Shown: piece by piece, positions 35,146 to 46,600 of the stretch | Position numbering within the stretch: the first letter of the stretch is position 1 | Layout: every line of letters starts with the position of its first letter | DNA from: Chinchilla lanigera | Taxonomy: Eukaryota > Chordata > Mammalia > Rodentia > Chinchillidae | Direction of reading: 5' to 3' | Assembly (NCBI RefSeq): GCF_000276665.1 | Contig: NW_004955404.1 | Location: 36,994,167-37,058,166, forward strand | Length of the DNA: 64,000 bases | Program-made: the position numbers and the translations under genes | The notes under the pieces: model-generated | What the model was told of the DNA's origin: nothing | Seen by the model: only the letters and a program-made list of their open reading frames with translations | The model's database searches: none

Positions 35146-36035
35146 AAAACTGGGGCACTACAAATTAGAAAAAGGGTTATGGAAATCAACGTGGAGATTT
35201 CTCAAAGAACTGAAATTAGAAATTCCATAGAACCCAGCTAGGTATCTTCCTCATAGAGTTTAAGACAGGATACTACAGTGATGCATGCAATTTGAGGTTC
35301 ATAACAGCACAATGTGTAACAGCTACATGCTGGAATTGGATTGTATACTCATCAACAGATGATTGCACAAAGAAAATGTGGTATCTATATATAATAGAAT
35401 ATTTATTGGCTATAAACCATAACACACTTGAGACATTTGTAGGAAAGTAGATTCACCTAGAAAATATAATGTTGAGTGAAATAAACTAGACTCACAAGCT
35501 TAAATACCATATGGTATCTTTCATTTGATTGAAGCAAAGTGCAAAATAAATGATAAAGGATGGGTAGAAAAGGACAGATCTCTTGCAGAAGGGTAGTGGT
35601 CCAATGGAACAAGCATAAGGGGTGAGGAGGAGGGGAAGGGAAAAATAAGAGGAATAAAGATGTGCCAGGCACAGGAACCTAATACTTCAAATTAATGTAA
35701 ATACTATATGCCATAACTTGACCTAAGACAAATAATATCAAATATGAAGAAGGGGAGAGGGAAACTGGAGGTTGAGTTGGTAAGTGGAGGGAAGAGGAAG
35801 GAGATTATAGAAAAAAAGAGAGAAACTGTGATGTGTACACGTAACCAGTCCTCAAAATGCTTGCATTGCTTGATCAAGTTTTCATGTCTATGTCTTGTAA
35901 TATGAGCAACTACTTTGAAGATAACAATACACAGTGTACTAACCATTGTTACTCTCCTACAATCTTGTTTTAAAAGTTTATACCACTGTTTTTATTGTTT
36001 ACTTTTCTTTAAAAGAAAAAGGAAAAAATGATGAT
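35146..36035 (+). mobile_element. 5'-truncated L1: broken ORF2 C-terminus and 3'UTR
   Basis: CTACAAATTAGAAAAAGGGT, CATAACAGCACAATGTGTAA, ACTCATCAACAGATGATTGC, TTTATTGGCTATAAACCATA and GAAAATATAATGTTGAGTGA follow the same order as the ORF2 C-terminus at 21960-22350, with stops throughout. A purine-rich 3'UTR (35560-35820), 'CTTGATCAAGTTTTCATGTC' and a terminal AAAAGAAAAAGGAAAAAA follow. More decayed than the copy at 21.7 kb. Confidence 0.85.
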
Positions 36036-37379
36036 TGCAAACTATGAATTGCAAACACGTCCTAGCAAAACAAAATCAGAAGTATGAGTTCTTGAGGTGG
36101 CACAGGTCAGATAGAAGGACACAGTAGGATGATTCACACAGCCACATACAAATTTTCAAGACTGTAGCTTCAAATTTGTTGGGAACTTATTTACCTTTAA
36201 TCACTTAGGAATCACCAAGGAAGAAGGAAGCTGGGTTTGACTCTTTACCTATTACCAAAAGAAATGCTGTGAATCATCTAAATATGCCCCCAACTATGTT
36301 CTTTTCAAATTTTAACAAAATTCTACTGTTACAGATTCTTCCCTATCTATTTATATGCCTCAGAATTATAAGCAGCTACAAAGAATTAATAACTGATTCA
36401 AATGACTGTATCCGTAAGATGCCAGTATGTGCTGCTGAGTAATTCTCTAATATCAGAAGATTTTTTAATGCAATATTTGCCAATTTCTCCCCAAGATGTT
36501 TGTTTTACCTCATTGGTACAATGAAAAGATATCTGTTAAAGAAGAATTGCAATTACATTTAAAAGGATATAAAGGTTAATTTACTGGAGTGTCTTAGACC
36601 ATAACTGAAAACTATTTACTTATATATGGTATATTAAACACAGTGATTATAACATATAATTGGATAAAATGCTAAAGTCTACACAAACCCTGGAGTTATA
36701 TGTCACACATTTCCCAAATTTTGTAACGTTTTCACTTAATTTCACATAATTTTGTAATGTTTTCATTTACAATGACATCAGTGTCACTTGGCATCCCAGT
36801 AATGCAGGCAGCTTTTCATGGCAGTGGAAATAAAAATTGGAAAGAGAAAATAGAAACAGTTAAATATTAATGGAACAGAAAAGAGAAGATTTTGTCCTTT
36901 TGTCATTTTTGTAAAAAGACTGTCAGTTCTTTTCTTGAATTGCATCCTTTCTTTCACATTTCAGAGGATCCAGTTTTGTCCTGTAATTCCGGATACACTT
37001 AGGGTGCAAGCACACATCTGATGTGATTCCCAGTTAGCATCCCAGTTAGGAAGCTCAAAAAGTCCAAACCATATCCTCCATGAGGACATGCACCACATTT
37101 TCTCTGTTCTACATACCAGTAGTAAGGTGTGGGGCCAGCGCCTTTTCTTTTATAACCTGGTAACATTTCTTCATTATCTCAGACACACACTGATTCTCCT
37201 CCAATCTCAATGACACTGGGCATAGACCAATTCAGTAAGACATGGATCCTCAGGACATGGCTACATGTAGTACTTTGTCTGTATAGGAAATTAACACAGC
37301 AGGATTGGTTCATGAATGGTGTCTGTCATCAGGGTCTCAGGAGCATTGAGGTATCTTCTCCCAATTCATAAAAAGTCTC
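36036..37379. other. AT-rich stretch, nothing recognised
   Basis: 36720-36775 has a local duplication of 'TTTTGTAACGTTTTCA' / 'TTTTGTAATGTTTTCA'. Nothing else seen. Confidence 0.5.
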
Positions 37380-40300
37380 ATCCTTTTTCTTTATATTGTG
37401 TTATTTTTATTTTGTTGATACATTTTAGATATATAAAGTGATCACATTCATCATAAGGGATTTGTAACTTTCATGGGATATCTTGCTTTGTTTTTTCCCA
37501 TTCCTCTCCCTTCCCTTTGATCTTGCCCACCCTCTTTATTTACAAAAACTTAGTTTCAATTTTTCCTTCTGTTCTTTTTTTGTCTACTTTCCTTCCCCTC
37601 TCCCTTGTTCCCCTTCTCACTAGAATATTTTCTTCTCATTTCATAATACATATTATACATTTTGGTCTTTATTTATACATTCAGCTTCTCACACCAGAGT
37701 AACAGTGCAATATTTACACATGTATGTCTGATTTATTTCATTTAGAGTATGGTCTCAAGGTGCACCCATTCAGCTAGCAATATCTGAAGCTTGTCCTTCT
37801 TTATGGCAGAGAAGTACTCCACTGTTTAAAAAAAAAAAAACCAAATCCTTTTTATTAATTCAATGGAAATGGGTAATGGGCATTTGGATTGTTTCCAAGA
37901 TTTAGCTTCTACAAACTGTGCTGCTATAAACATGAATGTACATATATCATGTGGCATGGTGATTTTAACTCTTTTGAGAATCTTTGGTCAAAAGGAATCT
38001 CTCATTATAGTTTTGGGGTTTTTTTGAGATATCTGCACACTGAATTCTATGGTAGTTGCCATAGTCTACACCAATAGAGGGAAAGGGTTTCTTTTCTCCA
38101 CAGGTCTGCCACCATTTGCTATTAGTTGATTTCTTAATAACAGCCATTTTCTCTGGAGTGAGATGAAATCTCAATGTTATTTTAATTTGTACCTCTCGAA
38201 TGACCAAAGATGAACTTTTTTCATGTAGTTATTTGTTTTTTGTGTTTCTTCATCTGAGAAATGTGTATTCATCTCAGATGCCCATTTTTGGAATGAGTCT
38301 TTAAATTTGGGGGTCTGAATTTTGTTTATGTTCTAGATATTAGTCCTTTGCCTGAGGAAAAGCTTGTTGAATATTTTTTTCCCACACAGGATTGTCTTTT
38401 CACTCTGTTGACAGTTTCTCTTGCTCTGCAAAAGCTTTTAAATAAGATGAGTTTCCAGTTAATGACTCTTTTGATAGTTAATGTGCAATTAGACATTTTT
38501 TTCATAAAGTCTTTGCCTATGCCTTAGAACTCTTCAAGACCTCCAGTAATTTTGCATATATATTTAGATATAAACAGTGTTTCTGTTTTAATATTTAGAT
38601 CTTTGATCTGTTTTGATTTTAGCTTACAGCATAGTGAAAGATATGGGTCTAGTTTTGATCTTCAGCATTTGGAAAGCCAGTTTTCCCAGCATCATTTATT
38701 ACAGAGGCTATCTTTCTACCTGGGAGGGTGTTTGGTCCCTTTTTAAAAGATAGGGTAGCTGAGTATGTCTGGTATTGTTTCTGCATCTTCTAATCTATTC
38801 CACTGATTCTTAGGTCTGTTTTTTTTTTTTTTCCAGTGTCATGCTGTTTTTAATCACAATAGCTTTGTAGTATAATTTCAAGTCAGAGACTTTTATGCCC
38901 CTTACCGTGATTTTGTTGCTCAAAATTGTTTTTGCTATTCTAGGTGTTTTCTTATTTAAGTGAATTTTAGGATTGTTTTAGCTAATTCTGTGAGATATGA
39001 TATTGGAATTTTGATGGAGATTTCATTTTTGGATGTAGGGCCATTTTCACTGTATTGGTTCTTTCTACCCAAGAATAGGGGACAACTTTCCATTTTCTGA
39101 TATCCTCTTCAATCTCCCTTTCCAGAGTACTGTAGTTTTCGATGCAAAGGCCTTTTACTTCCTTCCTTAGGTTGATTACTAGGTGTTTAATATTTTGGGG
39201 ATGCTATTGTAAATGGTGTTATTTCCCTCATTTCTGTCTCAAGGTGTTTGTTATTTCTGTACAGCAAAGCTAATGAGCTTTTTAGTGTTGATTTGTATGC
39301 AGCTACATTACTGAATTTGGTTGTTAAATCTAGAAGTTTTTGTTGGAGTTTTGGGGTTCTTCTTTGTGGAATATCATGCCATCCATAAATAATGATAATT
39401 TAATTTCTTCCACTCTTATCCTTACTTCTTTTATCTCTTTCTCTGGTCAAATTGCTCTGAAAAATATTCCCAAACCATATTCAGTAAGAGTTCAGCCACT
39501 GGATTTTAGAATACAAGCTTTTAGTTTTTGTCCATTTAGTATGATGTAAGCTGTTCGTGTGTCATTGATGGCTTTTGTCAGATTGAGATAAAGACCATCT
39601 CTTCTAATTTTCTGTAGGAATTCTATCATGAATTAGTATTGGACTGTGTCACATACCTTATCAGCTTCTATTCAGATGATCATGTGGTTTATGCCCTGGG
39701 CTCTGTTAATAATACTTATTACATTTTTTTTTTTTTTTTTTTTGGTTTTTCTCCAGTACCGGGAACCGAACTCATGACCTCGCGCTTGCCAAGCAGGCGC
39801 TTGGCCGCTGAGCTAAATCCCCAGCCCCCGCTGAACTAAATCCCCAGCCCCACATTTTTTGATTTGTATATTTTGAACTATCTTAATATCTCTGGGCTGA
39901 GGCCTATTTGGTGATGGTGTGTAATATTCTTAATTTGATGCATTCTGTTTGCCAGTATCTTTTTCTGTCTATGTTCATTAGGGAGAATGGCCTATAGATG
40001 CAATTTTGGTTGGATCCTTCTCTGCTTCTGAGATCAAGGTCTTGTTTGCTTCCAGGAATAAATTTGGGACTATTGGTTCCCTTTCAAACTCATTAAAGTG
40101 TTCAGGAAGTAGTGGCATTAAGTCTTATCTAAATCTCTTGTAGAATTCAATGGTGAATCCATCAGAGACTAGGCATTCTTTGTTGGTAGGTTTATGATTA
40201 CATATTCAATTGCATTGTCTAATACTGGTTTATTTATAATATTTATGTCTTCTTGATTCAGCTATTCAAAAATATCTAGGAATCTGTCCATTCTTTCGGT

Positions 40301-41420
40301 TTTCCATCTTATTAGAATTAAAAGTAGGCATTGATGATTTTATGGATTTGTGCAGAATATGTACAATTTTACCCTTTTCTTTTCTAATTGCATGGACTTG
40401 AGTCTTTTCTTTCCCTTTTTTTTTTTTTTTTTTTGATAACATTGGCTAAGGGTTTATCAATTTTTATTTAACCTCAAAAAAAATCAACTCTTCATTTTAT
40501 CAATTCTTTGTATTGTTTAACGAGTCTCCATTGAATTAGTTTTGGCTCTGATATTTATTATTTCCTCCCTTGTACAAGCTTTGAGCTTGATTTGTTCTTC
40601 TTTTTTTTTTTAGACGCTTGAGGTTCAACATTAGGTTGTTTATTTGAGTGCACTAGATCACTAGTTTCACTGCCATAAATTTCCCTGATAAGATTGCTTT
40701 CATTATGCTCTGTAAACTCCAATATATTTTATTGGCATTACCATTTAACTGTATAAACTGTCTAATTTCTTCTATAATTTCATCTGTGGCCCAGTGATTG
40801 TTTGGGAAGGTGTCACTGAATTTCTATGGGTTAATGAAGTTCTGGTTTCTTTGGTTGTGTATTTCTAATTTCCTTGTACTATGGTCTGACAAATACATGG
40901 CATAGTTTCAATTCCTTTGCAATTACTTAAGCATGTTCTATGAGTCAGTGTGTGATCTGTTTTGGAGAACATCCCATGTGCAACTGAGAATATGTATTCT
41001 GATTTCTGGCATGGAACATTTTATAGACCTCTATTAAGTCCATTTGTTCAAAAGTCTGGTTCAGTTCTAATACTTCATTATTGATTTTTTGTCCAGTTAA
41101 TGTTTTTGTGAAAATGGAGTTTTGACGTTCCCAATTAAAATTGTCTGTGCTTATTTGATTTTTCACATCTGTTAGCATTTTTATATAGTTGTGTATCCTG
41201 GTATTTGGTGCATATATGTTCATGCGTGTTATTTCTTCCTCTCAGATTGTTCCTTTACATGGATGTAGTGGTGTTTCTCTCTATTCATCCCCCTTGGCTT
41301 GAAATCCATTTTGACTGCAAATAGAATATCCACCCCTGCTTTCTTTTGGGTTCTGTCCCATGGAGTATACATTATGTTCTTTTAGCTACACATTAGCAGC
41401 TGAGTAGTTAATCCATATGA
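37380..41420 (-). mobile_element. Long L1, reverse strand: 3'UTR and most of a broken ORF2
   Basis: Read on the minus strand this is about 4 kb of L1. The endonuclease part of ORF2 is seen in the frame 41223-40945 ('NIYAPNTRIHNYIK', 'FEQMDLIEVYKMFH', 'NQNTYSQLH', matching NIYAPN...Q.DL.DIYR..HP....YT in L1 ORF2p). Reverse transcriptase and C-terminal portions follow through 37790 (minus-strand equivalents of + strand 'GGCATTTGGATTGTTTCCAAG' and 'GCTGCTATAAACATGAATGTACATAT' near 37880-37945). A polypyrimidine block on + (37490-37620) is the antisense of the 3'UTR purine tract. Frames are broken by many stops and by an ID insertion at 39730, so no functional protein remains. ORF1 and a promoter-bearing 5'UTR are not identified; the 5' edge near 41420 is approximate. 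Confidence 0.9.
39730..39851 (-). repeat. ID SINE nested in the L1, with duplicated 5' end
   Basis: T-rich tail, CCAGTACCGGGAACCGAACT ... CAGGCGCTTGGCCGCTGAGC ... AAATCCCCAGCCCC, then a second partial copy of the element's 5' end (GCTGAACTAAATCCCCAGCC). Target duplication ACATTTTTT on both sides (39721-39729 and 39852-39860). The ID is younger than the L1 it sits in. Confidence 0.93.
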
Positions 41421-41786
41421 AAGGCAGTTTTGGTGTTTGTTTATAGCTTGTATTTATGTCATATACAAAGCCTGCTGCCAGCCACTTTAAAATTCCATCT
41501 ACAGTATTTCAAACAATGTTCTCCAACTGCTTCAGGAATTTTTCAAATTTCATACAATGTTACCTGTCTTCTGTCTGAATGTATTTGTCTAAGTGTTTTC
41601 ATGTTCTTGATTGGTCTAACTTGTATGATTACAAAATACACATTTCCCATCACTGGAAGGCAGGAATCTGGGTACAACTGAGAGGGCTGGGTCAAAAATG
41701 CCTCCAAAATAGTCAGTCTCCAAAATAGTCAGTCTTTAAGTATATGGTTCCACTTTCAACTTGCAATAAGTTGAGAGGAATAACTT
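41421..41786. other. Unassigned stretch with a 16-bp perfect tandem duplication
   Basis: CTCCAAAATAGTCAGT occurs twice head to tail (41702-41717 and 41718-41733). The rest is unrecognised and may be further L1. Confidence 0.55.
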
Positions 41787-41920
41787 TGTGTTAGTTTGGG
41801 AGATATTTGCAAGGGAAAAATATAATACAAGCTACATATTTTATAAAAATATTTATAATAGTCACCCAAAGAATGATATACAAAACAGAGCATTAAATCT
41901 GTTCACACACTAAGAATACG

Positions 41921-42046
41921 GACTCTAGCCAAGGGCCTGGATCCCATAAAAATATCCTGCATGAGTCCAGCTAAGAGCCTAGAGCTCATAACAGTGGCTC
42001 CTATGAGTCTAACTGGAGGCCTAGAGCCCATAACGATATCTCATGC
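41921..42046. repeat. Three tandem 42-bp units inside LTR copy 1
   Basis: Units at 41921-41962, 41963-42004 and 42005-42046, each of form GA[CG]TCTAGCCAAGGGCCT... / GAGTCCAGCTAAGAGCCTAG... / GAGTCTAACTGGAGGCCTAG..., followed by a shared CCCATAA-like middle. No spacing change between units. Confidence 0.88.
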
Positions 42047-42164
42047 AGGCTTGTTTCATGACTTTGCATTGGGAATGCCCAAAGGTCAGTGGCAGAATCT
42101 AGTAAGTCTGTTCCAGTGGAATGAAGGATCTGTGATAGCAAGCTGAGGGATCAGCATTGGAACC

Positions 42165-42518
42165 AGAAAGCAATGTACAAAGTAAGAACCAGAGCTCCCC
42201 TGAAAAGTACCAGAGCCATCCTCAGTAACAGTGAGGTCTTGAGTTCCTCTAATGATCAGGACAGCTGGGGTGCCATCAGGAAAGCCAATAGAGCAACCTT
42301 CTAAAGGAGATTGGCTGTGCACCATCTTCCCCTCGGGAGCCAGGAAGTGATGTTCAAAGTGAAAGCCAGAGTTCCCCCCCCTGTGAAACGAAGCCATTCT
42401 CATCCAGAACAGTCCTGAGCTTCTTGGAGTATGAAAACAGCCAAGTTCATCAGGAAAGACAGCATGACAAGCTCCTCCAAGAGAACAAATAGCTCCTTAC
42501 AGCTTCTTTCAGCTTCCA
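42165..42518. repeat. Two tandem units of about 177 bp inside LTR copy 1
   Basis: AGAAAGCAATGTACAAAGTA at 42165 and AGGAAGTGATGTTCAAAGTG at 42342 start equivalent units sharing 'CCAGAG(C/T)TCCCC', 'GCCAT(C/T)CTCA', 'GAG(T/C)TTCT' and 'ATCAGGAAAG'. Units are diverged; the right edge is approximate. Confidence 0.8.
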
Positions 42519-42693
42519 ATAGGCTCCCAACAGCTTCTACCAGCTTGCAATAGGCTTTCTTCTTCTTCTCCAGATCTTGCTATTATGCTCCTGGCAACAG
42601 TCCTCAGATGGGCCTCCCATTCCTAGCATCATGCTTATTTAGTTCAGCTTGGTGTTATAAGTTGACCTCCAGTTGTCAAGCCACTACAAACTT

Positions 42694-44007
42694 CATAGTA
42701 CCCCCTATCATAGATGTGATCTCTGCAGCACAGAACTTAGTGACCACAAAATATTCTCATAGGATTTTGAACCTGTTTTTGTTTTGGTTTTGGTTTTTGT
42801 TTTCTCTTTTTTCCCCTCATATCATTATGTCCCTGTTGCTGACTGGCTGTCAGTGTCAGACTCTGCTGATCAGTTTATCTGATCCTCCAGTAGGAGCCAA
42901 CACCAGTATTTACCAGAAGTCATAACTCAGCTCATTGTCCACCTCCGCCAGCTTGCCCTCTGGGGTAAGATTTACCATTCCATAGAGTGCCACTATTTTC
43001 ATGGACAAGACTATTCTTTGTAACCCTGACACAAATCATGTGTCAAGACACACTGAAGATAACCTATATCCTGCTGCAGCACTAGACACCTTGAGTTCAT
43101 TTCTTGCCAATGCAGTCTGCAGAGTCAGCCAAACACCTTCAATCCTTCATCACTATATTCTTCAAATACACAGATCTTCATACATTGGGCCACTACCACA
43201 CTTGCATCCTTTTTAATGGTAATCTTTGCTTCTTCCAGTTTCTTTTTCTTTGCAAATTATTTTCTCCATCTTTATGTCTCCAACCCACCTCTGTCTGCCA
43301 TGGCTCTCTTTCTTCTGGGATTCACTCTTCAATTGTTCCACATGCCCATTTTCTTTTAAGTGTTCTTCTCCCATGATTCACAGGTAACATTCCACCTTTT
43401 GTTTTCTTTTTTGTGACTCTACATAAATGGTAAGAAATGGTTCTTTTCCTACTGTCATCAAAAATTTTAGAACTATTTTAATTCTTTTCCTCTTGATTCT
43501 ATCTCCTGTACCATCATTTCCCTCTCCATCTGACACATACACCTCTACTGCCACTCCTGCAGTATCTCCGGCCACTTATGGGCAAGTCTTCCTCAACCCA
43601 CCACTTCCTTGTTGCACCAGTTTGCACCAACCAGGCTTCCTTGACTTAGGCAGTGGCACAATATGATCTTGCAGATGAGTACACTCATGATCTCCATTAG
43701 TTATTGGACAAGGGTGAGTGTCACTGTTGACACCATGTTGGGTCAGGGCAAAGACAACTTTCCAAATTTGTATGAATGTAAATGTTATATGCTTAAACTC
43801 TCATCTTACTTTGGCAGCTCATATACTTTAAAATCCCATTCAATTCAGTAAAATACAACTTATTGCCAAGTAAGTGAAATCTAACACATGATTCTATAAA
43901 CATTCTATTTAGTATACAAATCATTAAACAAAAACTATGCACTATATATTTGAACAAAGTTTTATTTTTTGAGACTTTAAGTTGGAATTTAAATGCACTT
44001 TGTGTAA
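42694..44007. other. Unassigned pyrimidine-rich stretch between two related LTRs
   Basis: 42770-42815 is a (GTTTTG)n-like tract. 43030-43670 is T/C-rich with small open frames on both strands, none with a family resemblance. I see no retroviral pol motif, so it is not the interior of a provirus bounded by the two LTRs. Confidence 0.45.
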
Positions 44008-44113
44008 TTTTTTTTTTTTTTTTTGTGGGGGTGTTTTCTAGTACTGGGAATCAAACTCATGACCTTGCACTTGCCAGGCAGGTGCTGTGCCACTGAGCTA
44101 AACCTCCAGCCCC
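44008..44113 (-). repeat. ID SINE, reverse strand (moderately diverged)
   Basis: T run, then TTTTCTAGTACTGGGAATCA, AACTCATGACCTTGCACTTG, CCAGGCAGGTGCTGTGCCAC and CTAAACCTCCAGCCCC. No clean TSD found. Confidence 0.9.
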
Positions 44114-45870
44114 TTAAATACAGTTTGAACTGAAGATGTTTTAGTAACTATAAGAAAAACAGCTATTACTCATTTCTCTAATTACTGCTTAATGTATCTG
44201 TACTTTTTTTATTAATATATTATATTTTATTTTTTATTTTTTTCTGTAGTTTAATTGAAATTTTAATTCATTTGATCTTTGCTTTCATTTAAAAGATTAA
44301 ATATCTTTATAGCTCTAAATTTGTATCATCTTACATGATCTTCCACATTAGAAATATTTTTGATAAAGTAAAGCTATAAAATTCATAAAATGTTTTTCCT
44401 TTTGTGCTTTATTTGAAAGTTAAGTCACATGCTAGTGCTGGCAGAAAATATTGAAACATTCATATTAAATGTGTAGTTAAATTTCAGAAATTTCATGTCT
44501 TCTGAAAAATCCTAATTTCTTCACTTTTGAGTTAAAGATTAAGTAATTATTATCATTTAGAGATGAATTTTAGTCTATTGGTTTTCCAGTTTTCTCTGTA
44601 CTTACTAATTTCCTGTGTGCTGGTAAACTACTACTTTCTTATGGAAGAGTATTGAAATCAAATATTTATAACTGTAATTTCTAATTTGTTTCTAATAGTT
44701 TTATTAGTTTTGCTTTGTAGAATGGAGGTTTTATACACACACACACACACACACACACACATGCACAAACACACACATTCAATTTTTGTTATTTGGACTT
44801 TTCTTGGATCATTCCTCAGATTATTTTATTATTTCAAACCCTTTTTATTTTAATTAGTATTTTAGTATTGAAATTGATTTTTACATATTTTTCTGGTAAA
44901 AATCTCTCAAAGAGCATATACCTTTTTTTTTTTTTTTTGCACCTTAATAATGTTCATTTCTGGGCTGAGTCACATTTCCATTTAATATTCTCAATATATT
45001 ATTTGTTAAGGTATACAATCAACTATTATTAAAATATATTGCATTGGAGAAATCACAAGAGATTGAGAAATGGGAGAAAAAACTCCTAATATTTACAGGA
45101 ATGTATTAATACTGAAATGATCAATAATGCATTTAGCCTTTAGAGTCCTTGATGCCAGAACCAGTATAGTCACACCTGTTATTTATAACTTTTGTGTTCT
45201 GCTCTCTGTTCCATATTCTTTTGGATTTAAACAAGCTTTTTAGCTGTTCAGTGGTATTTTGCTTGGTGGATTGGCTCAGACTGTGAATCTGAAGAGCTTC
45301 ATGTGCATGTAATTTAAAGACTAGACTTTAAGAGGAACAGATTCATGAATTTTCTCTACTGTATTACCAATAAATCAGGCTTACCAACCCAGGAAATATT
45401 TTATCTCCTGAAAGAATTCATCACATTATCAAGACAACAAAAAACAAATGTATATCACATATTTTTTTTTTTACCTCTAATGACATTTTCACATAAATAA
45501 CCATTGCTTTCTTAAGTAAAGATACAGTGTTCCATGACATGGAGAAAATGTAACATAACCTTGGCATTTTTTGTATGTCTTTACTAATTTGAGTGATAAA
45601 TTCCTCAAAAGAAACTGTCATCTATCATTAAAGCATAAATAAAAGCAAGGCAAGAACTTATGGGCAGTTTCACAGGTAGATATTACTCACTATATAAAAA
45701 TTTCACTTGTAAATATAGCTCTATTTTAAACATACACATTTATATCTAATCAAATTGCAAAATCAATGTACTGTTTTCAAATAAGTGAAACTGAATTTTG
45801 TGCATAATACTGATTATGTAAACAAATACTTCCATGGTCACTGCTGCAGAAGTGAAGAAGAAAGAAGGGA
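44114..45870. other. AT-rich stretch with simple repeats
   Basis: Apart from the CA microsatellite and a T run at about 44921-44938, nothing is recognised. Parts may belong to the decayed reverse-strand L1 that appears beyond the next LTR. Confidence 0.45.
44735..44760. repeat. (AC)n microsatellite
   Basis: Thirteen AC units, followed by ATGCACAAACACACACA. Confidence 0.95.
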
Positions 45871-46009
45871 GGGGCTGTTATAGTTTGGGGTTTTTCAAGG
45901 GGTACAATATAATAACGCACACATATTATAAGATTATTTATAATAGTCTACCAAAGATTCATATACAAAAAGAGAGTGCAATGAATCTGTCCACACACTG
46001 AAGACCAAA

Positions 46010-46135
46010 GAATCCAGCCAAGGGCCTGGATCCCACCATAGTGTCCCGCGTGAGTCCAGCTGAAGACCAAGAGCCCATAAGAATGCCTTCCAGGAGTCTA
46101 ACTGGAAGCGTAGAGCCGATGACAATGTCTCATGC
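46010..46135. repeat. Three tandem 42-bp units inside LTR copy 2
   Basis: Units at 46010-46051, 46052-46093 and 46094-46135, matching the three units of copy 1 one for one. The first units of the two copies differ at nine of 42 positions. Confidence 0.88.
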
Positions 46136-46252
46136 AGGCCTGTTTCATAGATCTGTGCTGAGAAGGCCCAAATGTCAGTGGTGGAAGCTAGAAAAATCTG
46201 TGTCAGTGGGATGAAGGATCCATGCTAACAGGCTGAGGGATTTGAACTGGAG

Positions 46253-46600
46253 CCAGGAAGCAATGTTCAAAGTAAGAACCAGAGCTCCCCCAAAAAGTAC
46301 CGCAGCCATCCTCAGCAACAGTGAGTCCCAAGCTCCTCTGATAATGAGGAAACCAAGTTCCCATCATGAAAGCCAACATGACAAACTTCTCCTGGAGACT
46401 GATCTGTGCACCATCTGCTCCTCCAGAGCAAGGAAGCAATGCTCAAAGTGAGGACCAGAGCTCCCCCAAAGTGAGCCATAGCCATTCTCTGTGATAATGA
46501 GATTCTGAGCTCCTCCTCCAATGAGAACAACCAATTTCATCAGGAAAGAGAAAATGACAAGGTCCTCTAGCAGAACAACCCAAGAGAACCAGCAGCTCCC
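46253..46600. repeat. Two tandem units of about 178 bp inside LTR copy 2
   Basis: AGGAAGCAATGTTCAAAGTA (46253) and AGGAAGCAATGCTCAAAGTG (46431) open two equivalent units sharing 'ACCAGAGCTCCCCCAAA', 'GCAGCCATCCTC' / 'ATAGCCATTCTC', and a downstream 'CATGACAA' / 'AATGACAA'. Confidence 0.85.

Larger units (their letters stand above)
41787..42688 (-). mobile_element. Solo LTR, repeat-structured family, copy 1; TSD AACTT
   Basis: 902 bp bounded by TGTGTTAGTTTGGG and GCCACTACA (TG...CA) and flanked by the exact 5-bp duplication AACTT (41782-41786 and 42689-42693). It aligns along its whole length with the element at 45876-46766. Read on the minus strand it begins TGTAGTGGCTTGACA, resembling the TGTGGTGGTTTGA start of rodent MaLR/ERVL LTRs, which suggests minus orientation; TG...CA ends alone do not fix direction. 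Internal parts: a 'TATTTATAATAG' patch (minus TATAAATA) near the 41787 end, three 42-bp units and two units of about 177 bp. A minus-strand frame of 105 codons (42403-42086) crosses the repeat units. No gag/pol adjoins it. Confidence 0.85.

Noticed and set aside
40945..41223. 92-codon minus-strand frame
   Set aside because: Endonuclease-domain fragment of the reverse-strand L1, with stops on both sides.
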